Assembly: GCA_017473775.1 (NCBI GenBank)
Contig: JAFUJH010000012.1
Location: 1-59,147, forward strand
Length of the DNA stretch: 59,147 nucleotides
Source: Ruminococcus sp.
GTDB taxonomy: Bacteria; Bacillota; Clostridia; Oscillospirales; Acutalibacteraceae
Direction: 5' to 3'
In this document: positions 18,058-26,229 of the stretch, piece by piece
Numbering within the stretch: position 1 is the first letter of the stretch
How the letters are laid out: every line of letters begins with the position of its first letter
Made by a program: the position numbers and the translations under genes
Notes under the pieces: model-generated
Seen by the model: only the letters and a program-made list of their open reading frames with translations
The model's database searches: none
Told to the model about the DNA's origin: nothing

Positions 18058-19350
18058 TTAATTCATCTCAGATGCAAGGTCAGCTGAAAGGAGGTTCTCG
18101 ATGAAGATGTGTGCATCATTAATAGAAACCTCGGTCTGCTCGCCGCTTGTCATATTTTTGAGCATAGCTTTTCCGTTTTCGATCTCGTTATCACCAAGCA
18201 CCATAGAGAATTTAGCACCGATTTTATTTGCGTACTTCATCTGAGCCTTCAGACCTCTGCCTACAATGTCAAACTGAGCCTTAAGCCCTGTCTCGCGGAC
18301 TTCTCTTACAAGCTCAAAGGCTTTAACCTGAGCCTTGTCGCCCAGAGCGGCGATGTAGAGCATATCCTTCTCAGGAGCAGGAATCTCCAGCCCCTCAGCC
18401 TCAATAACCATCAGTAATCGCTCAAGACCGATAGCAAAGCCTAAGGAGGGCAGGGGACTTCCGCCTAATTCCTCGATAAGGCCGTTGTATCTGCCGCCGC
18501 CGCAAACTGTGGACTGAGCACCGATACTGTCAGAGATAAACTCAAAAACAGTGTTGGTGTAGTAGTCAAGTCCGCGGACGATGGAGGGGTTCACGGTGAA
18601 TTCTATTTCTGCGGCGTTCAGGTACTCCTGAACCTTTTTGAAGTGGTTGTCGCATTCCTCGCAGAGGAAGTCTGTGATTTTGGGTGCACCCTCTGCAATC
18701 TCCTTGCATATGGGACTTTTGCAGTCCAGAATACGCATGGGGTTTTTCTCAAGTCTTGACATACAAGTTGAGCACAAGGTATCTGTAAACTGAGAGAAGT
18801 ACTCCTTGAGTGCGGCGTGGTAGTTCTTTCTACACTCGGGACAGCCGATGGAGTTAATCTCCAGACGGATATTAGGAAGCTGTAATCTGTCAAAAATGGA
18901 GCTTGCGGCGCAGATAAGCTCTGCATCTGCAATGGGGTCTGATGCTCCGTAAACCTCCATACCAAACTGGTGGAACTCACGCTGTCTGCCTGCCTGAGGC
19001 TTTTCGTAGCGGTAGCAGGTGGTGAAGTAGTGAGCCTTGATGGGCAGACCGTCGTTGTAAAGTCCGTGCTCAAGCAGAGCTCTTGCGGCACCTGCTGTAC
19101 CCTCGGGACGGAGAGTCAGGGATTCGCCTCCCTTTGTCTCAAAGGTGTACATCTCCTTCTGAACAACATCTGTACCCTCACCCACACCACGCTGAAACAG
19201 AGCGGTCTGCTCAAATACGGGGGTGCGAATCTCAGAGAAGCCGTAAACCCTTGCCTCGTCAGAGAGAACCTTCTCTAAAAACTGCCATTTAAAGCTATCA
19301 CGGGGGAGGATATCCTCCGTGCCTTTGATTTTCTTAGCAATAAGTGCCAT
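18058..19350 (-). CDS. hisS: Histidyl-tRNA synthetase
   Basis: A 430-aa class II synthetase. Residues 5-16 (AKKIKGTEDILP) are the family start. Motif 2 is FTTCYRYEKPQAGRQREFHQ (about 108-127), the histidine-specific motifs include RGLDYYTNTVFE and GGRYNGL, motif 3 is GFAIGLERL, and the C-terminal anticodon-binding domain begins near 330. A cysteine-rich insertion (CxxC, CEECD; about 170-235) is seen in many Firmicutes HisRS. It is the first gene of the hisS-aspS operon with its own promoter; no T-box leader was found in the 45-nt leader. Confidence 0.96.
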   Translation of the reverse strand: MALIAKKIKGTEDILPRDSFKWQFLEKVLSDEARVYGFSEIRTPVFEQTALFQRGVGEGTDVVQKEMYTFETKGGESLTLRPEGTAGAARALLEHGLYNDGLPIKAHYFTTCYRYEKPQAGRQREFHQFGMEVYGASDPIADAELICAASSIFDRLQLPNIRLEINSIGCPECRKNYHAALKEYFSQFTDTLCSTCMSRLEKNPMRILDCKSPICKEIAEGAPKITDFLCEECDNHFKKVQEYLNAAEIEFTVNPSIVRGLDYYTNTVFEFISDSIGAQSTVCGGGRYNGLIEELGGSPLPSLGFAIGLERLLMVIEAEGLEIPAPEKDMLYIAALGDKAQVKAFELVREVRETGLKAQFDIVGRGLKAQMKYANKIGAKFSMVLGDNEIENGKAMLKNMTSGEQTEVSINDAHIFIENLLSADLASEMN

Positions 19351-19400
19351 CTCAAATCAACCTTTCCGATTATGTGAAAACAAATATTTATACATTATAT

Positions 19401-19429
19401 ATAGTATCACAAACACAGACGGTTTTCAA
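19401..19429 (-). promoter_or_regulatory. Promoter of hisS-aspS
   Basis: TTGAAA (19424-19429), a 17-nt spacer and TACTAT (19401-19406), about 45 nt before the hisS start. Confidence 0.5.
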
Positions 19430-19445
19430 TAAAAAGAAGAAAAAA

Positions 19446-19583
19446 TTAGCCCTCCTCACAGAGGAGGGTGGCACGGCTTGCCGTGACGGGAGGAGTATAT
19501 GCCAAGTAATAGGTAAGAGTGAAGATGTAAGAGGTTACTCCCTCAGTCAGTTTCACTGACAGCTCCCTCAGGGAGGGAGCCTA
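19446..19583. repeat. MITE-like two-arm palindromic element, complete copy
   Basis: In order: hairpin CCCTCCTC ACA GAGGAGGG, TGG, hairpin CACGGC TT GCCGTG, ACGGGAGGAGTA, a 35-nt unique middle, TTACTCCCTC, hairpin AGTCAGT TTC ACTGACA, and hairpin GCTCCCTC..GAGGGAGC. The inner ends (GGAGGAGTA and TTACTCCC) are complementary, so the whole element can fold on itself. It occupies the gap between hisS and the ECF S-component gene; no gene is seen in this gap. Confidence 0.75.
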
Positions 19584-19638
19584 AAAAGCCTTCCTCAAGA
19601 GAGGGGTAGTTGTGTAGAGAAGTTGACACACAGCTAAT

Positions 19639-20181
19639 TTATTTCAAAAACTTCTCTTTAATCTTTGTTCTTCTGAGCAGCTCTGTCAGTAGTGTGCCGG
19701 CAATTATGCCTGCCGCACCCTGCACGGAGTTGCCAAGGACTGATGCAAAGGCACCTGCACCGTAGCCAAGGATGAGAGCTTCAAACACCAGGTATCCCAG
19801 AACCATAATCACCTCGGCAAGAACTGCACCCAGAGCGGTGAAAAGGAAAAAGAGGTTTGGCTTTTTATCTGAGATTTTGCGGAAAATGTGAAGCACAAGC
19901 CATACGCATAGAGCCATCAAAGCTTTGATAATAAAGGTTGCAGGTGCATACTGAGCATATCCTGCAAAGATATCCGCCAAAGCTGAGCCAAGCCCTGCGG
20001 CAGCTGCCCCGTACACAGGACCTAAGAAGAATGCAGACACCACCACCACAGCATCGCCTAAGTTGAGGAAGCCTCCTGTGGGGGTAGGAATCTGAATTAC
20101 CATTGTTGCCACACAGCACAGAGAAGCAAATAGTGCTGTAAGCACGGTTTTGATAAGAGCGTTTGATTTACCTGATTTCAT
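19639..20181 (-). CDS. ECF transporter S component (substrate-binding membrane protein)
   Basis: A 180-aa polytopic membrane protein of about six helices. The segment IPTPTGGFLNLGDAVVVVSAFFLGP near residues 30-55 is typical of the ECF S-component group, with an ADIFAGYAQYAPATFIIK loop. Such proteins bind a vitamin or precursor and share an energising module (EcfA, EcfA', EcfT) encoded elsewhere. The substrate cannot be named; HmpT- or PdxU-like pyrimidine or pyridine substrates are possible. The start is ATG at 20181 with AAGG upstream; the frame extends to 20325 but passes through the promoter. The leader is only about 30 nt, so no riboswitch is present. Confidence 0.85.
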   Translation of the reverse strand: MKSGKSNALIKTVLTALFASLCCVATMVIQIPTPTGGFLNLGDAVVVVSAFFLGPVYGAAAAGLGSALADIFAGYAQYAPATFIIKALMALCVWLVLHIFRKISDKKPNLFFLFTALGAVLAEVIMVLGYLVFEALILGYGAGAFASVLGNSVQGAAGIIAGTLLTELLRRTKIKEKFLK

Positions 20182-20218
20182 TTTATATACCTTCTTTCTT
20201 GGTAGGTAATTCGCTTGT

Positions 20219-20247
20219 ATTATACTCCTGTGATTTTCATTTTGCAA
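20219..20247 (-). promoter_or_regulatory. Promoter of the ECF S-component gene
   Basis: TTGCAA (20242-20247), a 17-nt spacer and TATAAT (20219-20224) on the minus strand. Confidence 0.65.
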
Positions 20248-20322
20248 TATTTTTGAGAAAATTTTGCAAATTATGACAATATAGGCACAATTTGCTCCAA
20301 ATTTATGGAGCGTAATTTTGGT

Positions 20323-20358
20323 CAAAAAACCGCCTTCCCGAACAACGGAAAGGCGGTT
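20323..20358 (-). terminator. Terminator after the LicC-like gene
   Basis: Stem ACCGCCTT/AAGGCGGT (20329-20336/20350-20357), followed on the minus strand by TTTTTTG. Confidence 0.85.
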
Positions 20359-20375
20359 GCTGTATGTAAACTTAA

Positions 20376-21266
20376 TTATACATCGTAGGTTTTGTCCAGA
20401 GCCTTGAGCTCATTGTAGGTGTCGATTTCGATGATGTCATCGAAGGAGCATTCTCTGACATGAACCTTGTAGTCATCCTTGAAATACTCAAGGGCTACCT
20501 GGTCCCAGTATCTCTCCTTGCCGCCGGGAGCCTGGAACACCTGCTTGATGTGGCCCACAAGTCGAGCACCGTCAGCCTCGTCCCAGTAGGAGATGCCAAA
20601 CATATGGTGGCAGTTTACGCCGCCTACAAGGAGCTTCCTGATAACACCGCTGTCGTTTGTCTCGAAGCACCAGTCGTCTGTTTTGTCAACAGGCACTGCA
20701 AGGTAGTTGGAGCAGTACTGGTATTTGGTGATGAGCTTGGGATTGTAGAGGAATAAGTCACCCTCCAGCACATAGGCATTCTTGAGCAGATAGCTTGCGC
20801 ATACTGCAGAGGAAATGTTGTTAGCCTCGTTGTACTGGGGATTCTCGATAAACTTAATCATAGGATAATCGTACAGAAGCTGGTCAAATTGCTCTGCAAG
20901 GTAGCCTCTGACTATGTAAATCTCGGGGATTCCGGCGGCAACAACAGCGTCCAGCAGTGTGGTGATGATTCGCTTGCCGTTGACGCGGATAAGGGGCTTG
21001 GGGGTGTTGAGTGTTACAGGCACCATACGGGAGCCGAAGCCTGCCGCAATGAACACAGCACGCTTTACTCTGTAGGGCTCAAGGGCGTCAAGACCTGCAG
21101 GGGTAATCACGCCGTCGTTAAGGTAGCCCATATTTGTCAGCTCTGCAATGCACTTGTTGACTGTGCCCACAGACATTTTGGTCTCAGTTGCTATCTCACG
21201 CTGAGGGTGGGACTCGTGCTTGTCAGAAAGATAAACCAGCACATCAAACTGCTTTTTTGTAATCAT
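20376..21266 (-). CDS. LicC-like nucleotidyltransferase with N-terminal winged HTH
   Basis: A 296-aa fusion. Residues 1-65 form a MarR-like winged HTH (QREIATETKMSVGTVNKCI). Residues 68-290 form an NTP-transferase domain with AAGFGSRMVP at the nucleotide loop, TPKPLIRVNGK, and the metal-binding EGDLF. The pattern NPQYNEANNISS resembles LicC, the CTP:phosphocholine cytidylyltransferase used to decorate teichoic acids. The HTH-transferase fusion is a known family, but whether it regulates DNA is untested. The position beside a YidC-glycerophosphotransferase fusion suggests it makes a CDP-activated alcohol or sugar donor for a surface polymer (inference). GGTGA precedes the ATG. Confidence 0.85.
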   Translation of the reverse strand: MITKKQFDVLVYLSDKHESHPQREIATETKMSVGTVNKCIAELTNMGYLNDGVITPAGLDALEPYRVKRAVFIAAGFGSRMVPVTLNTPKPLIRVNGKRIITTLLDAVVAAGIPEIYIVRGYLAEQFDQLLYDYPMIKFIENPQYNEANNISSAVCASYLLKNAYVLEGDLFLYNPKLITKYQYCSNYLAVPVDKTDDWCFETNDSGVIRKLLVGGVNCHHMFGISYWDEADGARLVGHIKQVFQAPGGKERYWDQVALEYFKDDYKVHVRECSFDDIIEIDTYNELKALDKTYDV

Positions 21267-21342
21267 AAAATCACCGCTTATTTTTCAAACTTTTATTTGG
21301 AAAAATGAACACTAAACCTCAGAAGTTTACGGTTTATGAGGT

Positions 21343-21379
21343 ATAAGAAACCCTCTGCGTATTTGCCTTGGCAGAGGGT
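21343..21379 (-). terminator. Terminator after the small membrane protein gene
   Basis: Stem ACCCTCTGC/GCAGAGGGT (21350-21358/21371-21379) with a moderate T run (TTTCTTAT) on the minus strand. Upstream-strand sequence also forms ACCTCA..TGAGGT (21315-21342). Confidence 0.65.
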
Positions 21380-21420
21380 CTTATTAATTTACTGAAAATG
21401 AACAAAGGGGAGAGACAGGC

Positions 21421-21627
21421 TTACTGGTCCTCGCCGAAAGAGCCTGTAACCTCAGCCTCAACTTCCTTATGCTGGTTTTCGTCAATGCCGAGCTTGTCAG
21501 AAATCTTCTTCTTTGCACGACGGAAATAAACAGCCACAACTGTACCGATGGTAACTGCAACGCCTGCAACAGCGGCGAACACCATGGACATACTTGCTGC
21601 ATCAATGTATCCTGTAATAATCTGCAT
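21421..21627 (-). CDS. Small single-pass membrane protein
   Basis: A 68-aa protein. Residues 10-35 form one hydrophobic helix (AASMSMVFAAVAGVAVTIG..), then a basic patch RRAKKK and an acidic, soluble tail (DKLGIDENQHKEVEAEV). No named family is recognised. GGAGGAA precedes the ATG, and a near-consensus promoter (21682-21710) and a terminator frame it, so it is a real, separately transcribed gene. It lies between the YidC-glycerophosphotransferase fusion and the LicC-like gene, so it could be an accessory subunit of that system (inference). Confidence 0.75.
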   Translation of the reverse strand: MQIITGYIDAASMSMVFAAVAGVAVTIGTVVAVYFRRAKKKISDKLGIDENQHKEVEAEVTGSFGEDQ

Positions 21628-21681
21628 TTTTTATTCCTCCGTTATATTTGTTGAATATTGTTGACTTTTGTGTACATCAAC

Positions 21682-21710
21682 ATTATAGAGCAGTGTATAA
21701 AAAAAGTCAA
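21682..21710 (-). promoter_or_regulatory. Promoter of the small membrane protein gene
   Basis: TTGACT (21705-21710), a 17-nt spacer and TATAAT (21682-21687) on the minus strand, about 50 nt before the start codon. Confidence 0.7.
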
Positions 21711-21743
21711 TTGTTAATATATTGTCCCGTAAATTGGGAGATT

Positions 21744-23861
21744 TTATTTTTTCTTAGCTTCCTGCTGACGCTTTACAATCTGTCCGTAGATGTACTTAGC
21801 ACCTGCAAGACCGCTGCTGCCTACATTGAAGATGTTGCGGTGCAGTGCCTCGTCAATCTGCTTCTCATACTTCTTGGGGTTAGAGAGCAACTCTGCAACT
21901 ACATCGGGAACAGTAGAGAGCTTGTCTGTATCAATTGAGATACCAACCTGGTCCTTCCAGCTGATTTCTGTGGGAACAAAAGGAATCTTCTCGTAGTTGG
22001 GGTTGAGTACCTTCATGGGAGTGTTGATGAACATTGAGGGCTTCTTGGTTGCATAGGAGAACTCGTATGCAATACCTGACCAGTCGGTAATAAGCAGGTC
22101 GGACTCCCAGATTGTGCGGTTGGAGGAGAAGTCCATCTCGATAATAAAGTCGTCTCCGTCGCATCCCTCGTACTTCTTCACAATAGCGTCCATCTTAGCA
22201 GGGAAACGCTTGATGTACTCGGGGTGGGGTCTGAGTATTACCTTATTACCCTTGTGGAGGAGTCCCTCCATCAGCTCGTCAAGGCAGTACTCAAGGATGT
22301 TGTCCTCCTGCCAGGAGGGAGCAAGGAGAATCTGCTTTTTCTCGTGCTCAACCTTCTCCATCTCTGCGTACATCTTGCACAGGTTGTCGATAACGCCGAA
22401 GCCCACTGGCACCAGAGTTTTCTCGGGCAGATTATAAACCTGCTCTGTAGCTCTCAGCTCGTCCACCTGATGAGGACCAACGCAGAAGATAGTGTCAAAG
22501 TGGTCATATGCACCCTCACGCACACACATTGTGGTGCTGGTGGGACCGTGGAAGGTGTAGATATACTCAATGTCCTTTCTTACATAGGAACGCTTGATGT
22601 AATACTTCTCAAGGTCGGGAGTGGTCATCAGGACGATGTCTGCGTCCATTTTCATCATAAAGGTGATAATCTTCTTAGGGCCGATGTAGTATGCCTTGAT
22701 GCGGTCATTCTTCTCTGCCTTTTCAAAGATTGCATCCTTGGGGTCGTTGGTTACATAGTGGATGACGAGAGTGGTATTCTTCAGAAGCTCGTTGATGATG
22801 TTCTCAAAATACTTGTAGAATCCGCTTTTCTCAGAATAAATAACAAGGTGCTTGTTGGCAATAGAGAAGAAGCGCTTGTAGTCTGCACGCTCACGCTTTG
22901 CGTTTTCGTCACGCTTGAACAGACCCTTCTTCTTGTCGCCGTCCAGTGCCTCAATAGCGGCAAGCTCTTCACGGCTTGCCTCAAGCTCCTCGTAGTCTAC
23001 ATACTTTTTGGGAGAGATAAGTGCATTGAGCAGCAGAAGCTGAAGTACAGCGATAATGTTGCTGACTACCCAGTACAGAGCGATACCTGCTGGAACAAAG
23101 AATCCAAGGTAAAGAGAAAGACCAACGGAGAATGCCATGGTGCCCCACTTGTTGCCCTTGCCCTGCTCTGCCTGCAGAACATTGATTTTGTTCTGAATAA
23201 AGCACAAAAACCAAGAGGACAGACCTGCAATGATGGGAGCAAGCACATAAATCCAGTTGGAGCTTACTGTCTGGGATGGAGTTGCAGACAGGTCAAAGCC
23301 GAAGAAATCCAGGTCGAACTCCTGTGCGTTCTTGATAGCAAGAGCACCCTCCTCAGTCTTTGCAATCTCTGCAAAAGCCTCGGGGTAGTTCTTGATAGCA
23401 TACATAGCGTCAATCTCTACAGAGTTTGACTCAAGGTTAATATCCATAACTGTAGCCGCAGTGGTGTTGATATCGTTGATTACAGTGTCGGGAGTTTTAA
23501 ATATATATGAAAAGGGATGATAGATAACTGCAACAACGCCCAGAAGCAGTACAATCTGGATTGCAAGTGGAATAAGGCTTGCAAAGGGGTTGTATTTCTG
23601 CTCCTTGTACATCTTGGACTGTTCCTCGCCGATACGCTCTGCATCGCCGTAGTACTTAGCCTTGAGCCTGTTGATAGCAGGCTGGATTTTTACAATCTTG
23701 ATGGAATTCTTGTGTACCCAGATACCTACAGGGAGAATGATTATCTTTGTAATCAGGGTAAACAGAGAGATGGCAAGGCCGTAGTCAGAAACAAGTGCAT
23801 GAGTAAACTGCATAATGTATCCGAGGGGCAGAGCCAGCCATGAGATTATCATATCATACAT
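21744..23861 (-). CDS. YidC/Oxa1-type membrane domain fused to CDP-glycerol glycerophosphotransferase
   Basis: A 705-aa fusion. Residues 1-310 are a YidC/Oxa1-like domain: SLFTLITKIIILPVG in the first core helix, a coiled cytoplasmic hairpin (KIQPAINRLKAKY), PFASLIPLAIQIVLLLG, an 80-residue outer loop and further helices to about 300. After a charged linker, residues about 340-690 form a TagB/TagF-type glycerophosphotransferase with YTFHG (H438), APSWQED, RPHPE (H546) and DWSGIAYEFS. The transferase would add polyol-phosphate from a CDP donor at the inner membrane face. The groove Arg of YidC is Lys39 here. A housekeeping yidC is expected near the origin, so this one is probably dedicated. 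GGAGGAAAG precedes the ATG. Confidence 0.88.
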   Translation of the reverse strand: MYDMIISWLALPLGYIMQFTHALVSDYGLAISLFTLITKIIILPVGIWVHKNSIKIVKIQPAINRLKAKYYGDAERIGEEQSKMYKEQKYNPFASLIPLAIQIVLLLGVVAVIYHPFSYIFKTPDTVINDINTTAATVMDINLESNSVEIDAMYAIKNYPEAFAEIAKTEEGALAIKNAQEFDLDFFGFDLSATPSQTVSSNWIYVLAPIIAGLSSWFLCFIQNKINVLQAEQGKGNKWGTMAFSVGLSLYLGFFVPAGIALYWVVSNIIAVLQLLLLNALISPKKYVDYEELEASREELAAIEALDGDKKKGLFKRDENAKRERADYKRFFSIANKHLVIYSEKSGFYKYFENIINELLKNTTLVIHYVTNDPKDAIFEKAEKNDRIKAYYIGPKKIITFMMKMDADIVLMTTPDLEKYYIKRSYVRKDIEYIYTFHGPTSTTMCVREGAYDHFDTIFCVGPHQVDELRATEQVYNLPEKTLVPVGFGVIDNLCKMYAEMEKVEHEKKQILLAPSWQEDNILEYCLDELMEGLLHKGNKVILRPHPEYIKRFPAKMDAIVKKYEGCDGDDFIIEMDFSSNRTIWESDLLITDWSGIAYEFSYATKKPSMFINTPMKVLNPNYEKIPFVPTEISWKDQVGISIDTDKLSTVPDVVAELLSNPKKYEKQIDEALHRNIFNVGSSGLAGAKYIYGQIVKRQQEAKKK

Positions 23862-23924
23862 TTCGCTTTCCTCCGTTTTCAGGACTATGCAAAGAACGCA
23901 TAAATCCACATTATATCACTCTAC

Positions 23925-23954
23925 ATTATACTCCTAAGAGAATGCAGTTGTCAA
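23925..23954 (-). promoter_or_regulatory. Promoter of the YidC-glycerophosphotransferase gene
   Basis: Consensus TTGACA (23949-23954), an 18-nt spacer and TATAAT (23925-23930). A second TATAAT lies at 23909-23914. Confidence 0.65.
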
Positions 23955-24110
23955 TTGTGGGCGAATACAGTAAACGCCGCAAACAGACGCCCTGAAATAG
24001 GCATATTGACAGTAAATGTCAGGATTTGTAACTTTTGTGTTGTTGCAAAAAGGGTTTTACTGTGGTATATAGGAGATGTATTATTATGTTTTATGAAGAA
24101 GGGTACGCCT

Positions 24111-25313
24111 GTGAATAAAAAAACAAAAATCATACTTTCAGTATCAGCAGGGCTTATGGTGCTTGTGTTTGTGCTTGTGATGGCTTTGTCCTTGAGTGCA
24201 GAGCCACTGAGTACCGCCACCCCTGATGAGGTGCCTCAAAATACCGCGGTTGAGACAACTGTCACTGCTCCCATAGAGGATGGACCGCTGACCCTGTCTT
24301 TTATCGGAGACTGCATACTGGGCAGTGAGTCGGGCAAGTCCCGTGATGGAAACTTCACTTATACAGCAGAAACAAAAGACCACAGGTATTTCTTTGAGAA
24401 GGTATATGATGTGCTCTCAAAGGATGATCTGACCTTTGCAAATTGCGAGGTTGTACTCTCTGACAGAAACCTGGAGAAAACTCCCAAGGATTACAGCCCT
24501 GCCTTCTGGTTTATAGCACCTGCAATAAACGCAGATATCCTGAAGCTTGGCGGAGTTGAGGTGGCAGGCGTTGTGAATAATCATGTAAACGATTACGGCG
24601 ACGAGGGCTACAAAGATACTGTAGACGCCCTGAAAGCACAGGGACTGTATGTGGGAGAGAATCTGACGCCTCTGTATTTTGAGGAAAAAGGCATAAAAAT
24701 CGGTGTGCTGTACTGTAACCTGTGGTCTCAGTACAATACATATTATATAGAGCAGGCACTGGAGACAATGCAGGACAACTGTGATTATAGGATAATCTTC
24801 TTCCACGGAGGTACAGAGGCTGTCCACGAGCCTGATAACTATAAGATTGACGCCTGCAGATACCTGGCGGAGTCAGGGCTATGCGATTTGATTATCGGCA
24901 GTCATCCCCATGTGCTACAGCCTATGGAGGTTGTAAACGGAGTACCCATTGTGTATTCACTGGGAAATTTCTGTTATTCCGCAAACACTTATCCTGAGAA
25001 CAGAACAATTATCTTTCAGGCAGAGCTTTATAAGGAGGACGGCAGTATCCGTACAGAGACAAATATAATCCCCTGCTATGTATACACAGGATATGAGAAT
25101 AACTGGCAGCCTGCGATTGTAGAGGACGAGGGAGTGAAGGCGGAGATTATGGGGATGATGACTGCAAAGGTTGAGCATCAGACAGAGCCGTCTGCTACTA
25201 CAGAGCCGGAAACCGAGCCTGTAACTCAGGAGGAGGCTTATGCTCCCCCTGCAGAGCCTGACCCTACCGAAGGTGCGCAGGATGTGTGGGAGACTCAGGT
25301 AATGGAGTATTGA
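24111..25313 (+). CDS. CapA-family (PGA_cap) surface-polymer protein
   Basis: A 400-aa protein with an N-terminal membrane anchor (residues 5-25), a short Thr-rich linker and a CapA/PGA_cap metallophosphatase-like domain. That domain shows SFIGDCILG (metal motif), FANCEVVLSD, GVVNNHVNDYG, FFHGG and GSHPHVLQP, then VYSLGNF. The C-terminal tail is Glu/Pro/Thr-rich. CapA proteins take part in poly-gamma-glutamate or other capsule export, but many Clostridia members have no capsule operon, so the role is open. The GTG at 24111 with AAGAAGGG upstream was preferred to upstream in-frame codons. It is divergent from the YidC fusion and may share its surface role. Confidence 0.82.
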   Translation: MNKKTKIILSVSAGLMVLVFVLVMALSLSAEPLSTATPDEVPQNTAVETTVTAPIEDGPLTLSFIGDCILGSESGKSRDGNFTYTAETKDHRYFFEKVYDVLSKDDLTFANCEVVLSDRNLEKTPKDYSPAFWFIAPAINADILKLGGVEVAGVVNNHVNDYGDEGYKDTVDALKAQGLYVGENLTPLYFEEKGIKIGVLYCNLWSQYNTYYIEQALETMQDNCDYRIIFFHGGTEAVHEPDNYKIDACRYLAESGLCDLIIGSHPHVLQPMEVVNGVPIVYSLGNFCYSANTYPENRTIIFQAELYKEDGSIRTETNIIPCYVYTGYENNWQPAIVEDEGVKAEIMGMMTAKVEHQTEPSATTEPETEPVTQEEAYAPPAEPDPTEGAQDVWETQVMEY

Positions 25314-25365
25314 TAAAGCCGCAGAATCTCGTGTGTACGCAAAAATAAAAATTTCAAAAAAGATA

Positions 25366-25394
25366 TTGAAATTGCGTAAACTTTGTGGTAATAT
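25366..25394 (+). promoter_or_regulatory. Promoter of tRNA-Thr
   Basis: TTGAAA (25366-25371), a 17-nt spacer and TAATAT (25389-25394), 33 nt before the tRNA. Confidence 0.5.
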
Positions 25395-25426
25395 AGTCGG
25401 GTAGCACAAAATGCAATCCCGAATAT

Positions 25427-25502
<76 letters not shown>

Positions 25503-25503
25503 A

Positions 25504-25537
25504 AAACAAGCACTTCCTTTGGGAGTGCTTGTTTTTG
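25504..25537 (+). terminator. Terminator of tRNA-Thr
   Basis: Stem CAAGCACT/AGTGCTTG (25507-25514/25524-25531) followed by TTTTTGTG. Confidence 0.85.
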
Positions 25538-25541
25538 TGTT

Positions 25542-25716
25542 TGTGTCCGTAAGGGCACAACATCGTTTTGCAACGCAGTTGCAAACATCTTTTGACCGAC
25601 CGGTCAATATCGTTCTAATTGACGGACACAAAACGATGTTATGTTTTGCATAAACAGTGTTGCCTGAGGCAAACGATGTTCACCACAGGTGAAACGAAGT
25701 TGCACTTCGTGCAAAT
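25542..25716. repeat. Modular hairpin array B (linker AACATCGTTT / AAACGATGTT)
   Basis: The linker is CATCG-type in the left half (25559, then degenerate) and CGATG-type in the right half (25631, 25671, variant at 25692). Hairpins between linkers include TTGCAAC GCA GTTGCAA (25568-25584), TTGACC GACC GGTCAA (25592-25607), TTGCC TGA GGCAA (25660-25672), TTCACC ACA GGTGAA (25679-25693) and TTGCAC TTC GTGCAA (25700-25714). It fills the gap between tRNA-Thr and the next gene. Confidence 0.75.
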
Positions 25717-25749
25717 ATATGATAATATGCAACCGTGGGGTGATATAAG

Positions 25750-26100
25750 ATGAAAGAAGATAAATTATCTGACCTGTCTATGGAATTGTCTGTGGATATT
25801 CTTAACCTTGCAAAAGAGCTCAGAAAAAAGTACGAAACCGTTATCTCAAATCAGATAAGCAGAAGTGCGACCAGTATTTGCGCCAACATTGCAGAAAGTA
25901 AGTACGGGCACAGCCGCGCGGATTTTATTGCAAAGCTTGAGATTGCACTAAAAGAAGCCAGTGAAACAGGCAAGTGGCTGGAGATGCTTCTGAAAACAGA
26001 TTATATTACGGAAGAGATCTACAAGAAATTAAACAAAACTTGCTCAACCATCAGAATTTTGCTGATTGCCTCAATCAAAACTGCAAAGAGCAGACTTTAA
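25750..26100 (+). CDS. Four-helix-bundle protein (S23-intervening-sequence type)
   Basis: A 116-aa all-helical protein of the TIGR02436 'four helix bundle / S23' family, marked by SNQISRSATSICANIAES at about residues 37-54 and by a regular heptad pattern. Members are often encoded in rRNA intervening sequences or beside mobile repeats, and the function is unknown. GGGGTGA precedes the ATG. It directly follows hairpin array B, so linkage with that repeat is possible. No 23S sequence is present here. Confidence 0.85.
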   Translation: MKEDKLSDLSMELSVDILNLAKELRKKYETVISNQISRSATSICANIAESKYGHSRADFIAKLEIALKEASETGKWLEMLLKTDYITEEIYKKLNKTCSTIRILLIASIKTAKSRL

Positions 26101-26146
26101 TAACTATTCCAAAGCCTAACTGTTCATTGCAATACATCCCAACACA

Positions 26147-26175
26147 TTGAATTTTTTATTTCAATGTGATATATT
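26147..26175 (+). promoter_or_regulatory. Promoter of the tandem-repeat lipoprotein gene
   Basis: TTGAAT (26147-26152), a 17-nt spacer and TATATT (26170-26175). Confidence 0.45.
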
Positions 26176-26229
26176 ATAGACACAGTCAGGAAATGACTGA
26201 TTAAAAAATAAAAATTGGAGGAATCAAAA

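Noticed and set aside
20182-20322. Riboswitch before the ECF S-component gene
   Set aside because: The promoter leaves a leader of about 30 nt, too short for a vitamin aptamer.
22224-23429. 401-aa plus-strand frame inside the YidC fusion
   Set aside because: It is the antisense of a well-supported gene, with no ribosome site and low-complexity composition.
23955-24110. Longer CapA-like N-terminus
   Set aside because: It would place a charged, cysteine-containing stretch before the membrane anchor; the GTG at 24111 has a good ribosome site and gives a normal signal anchor.
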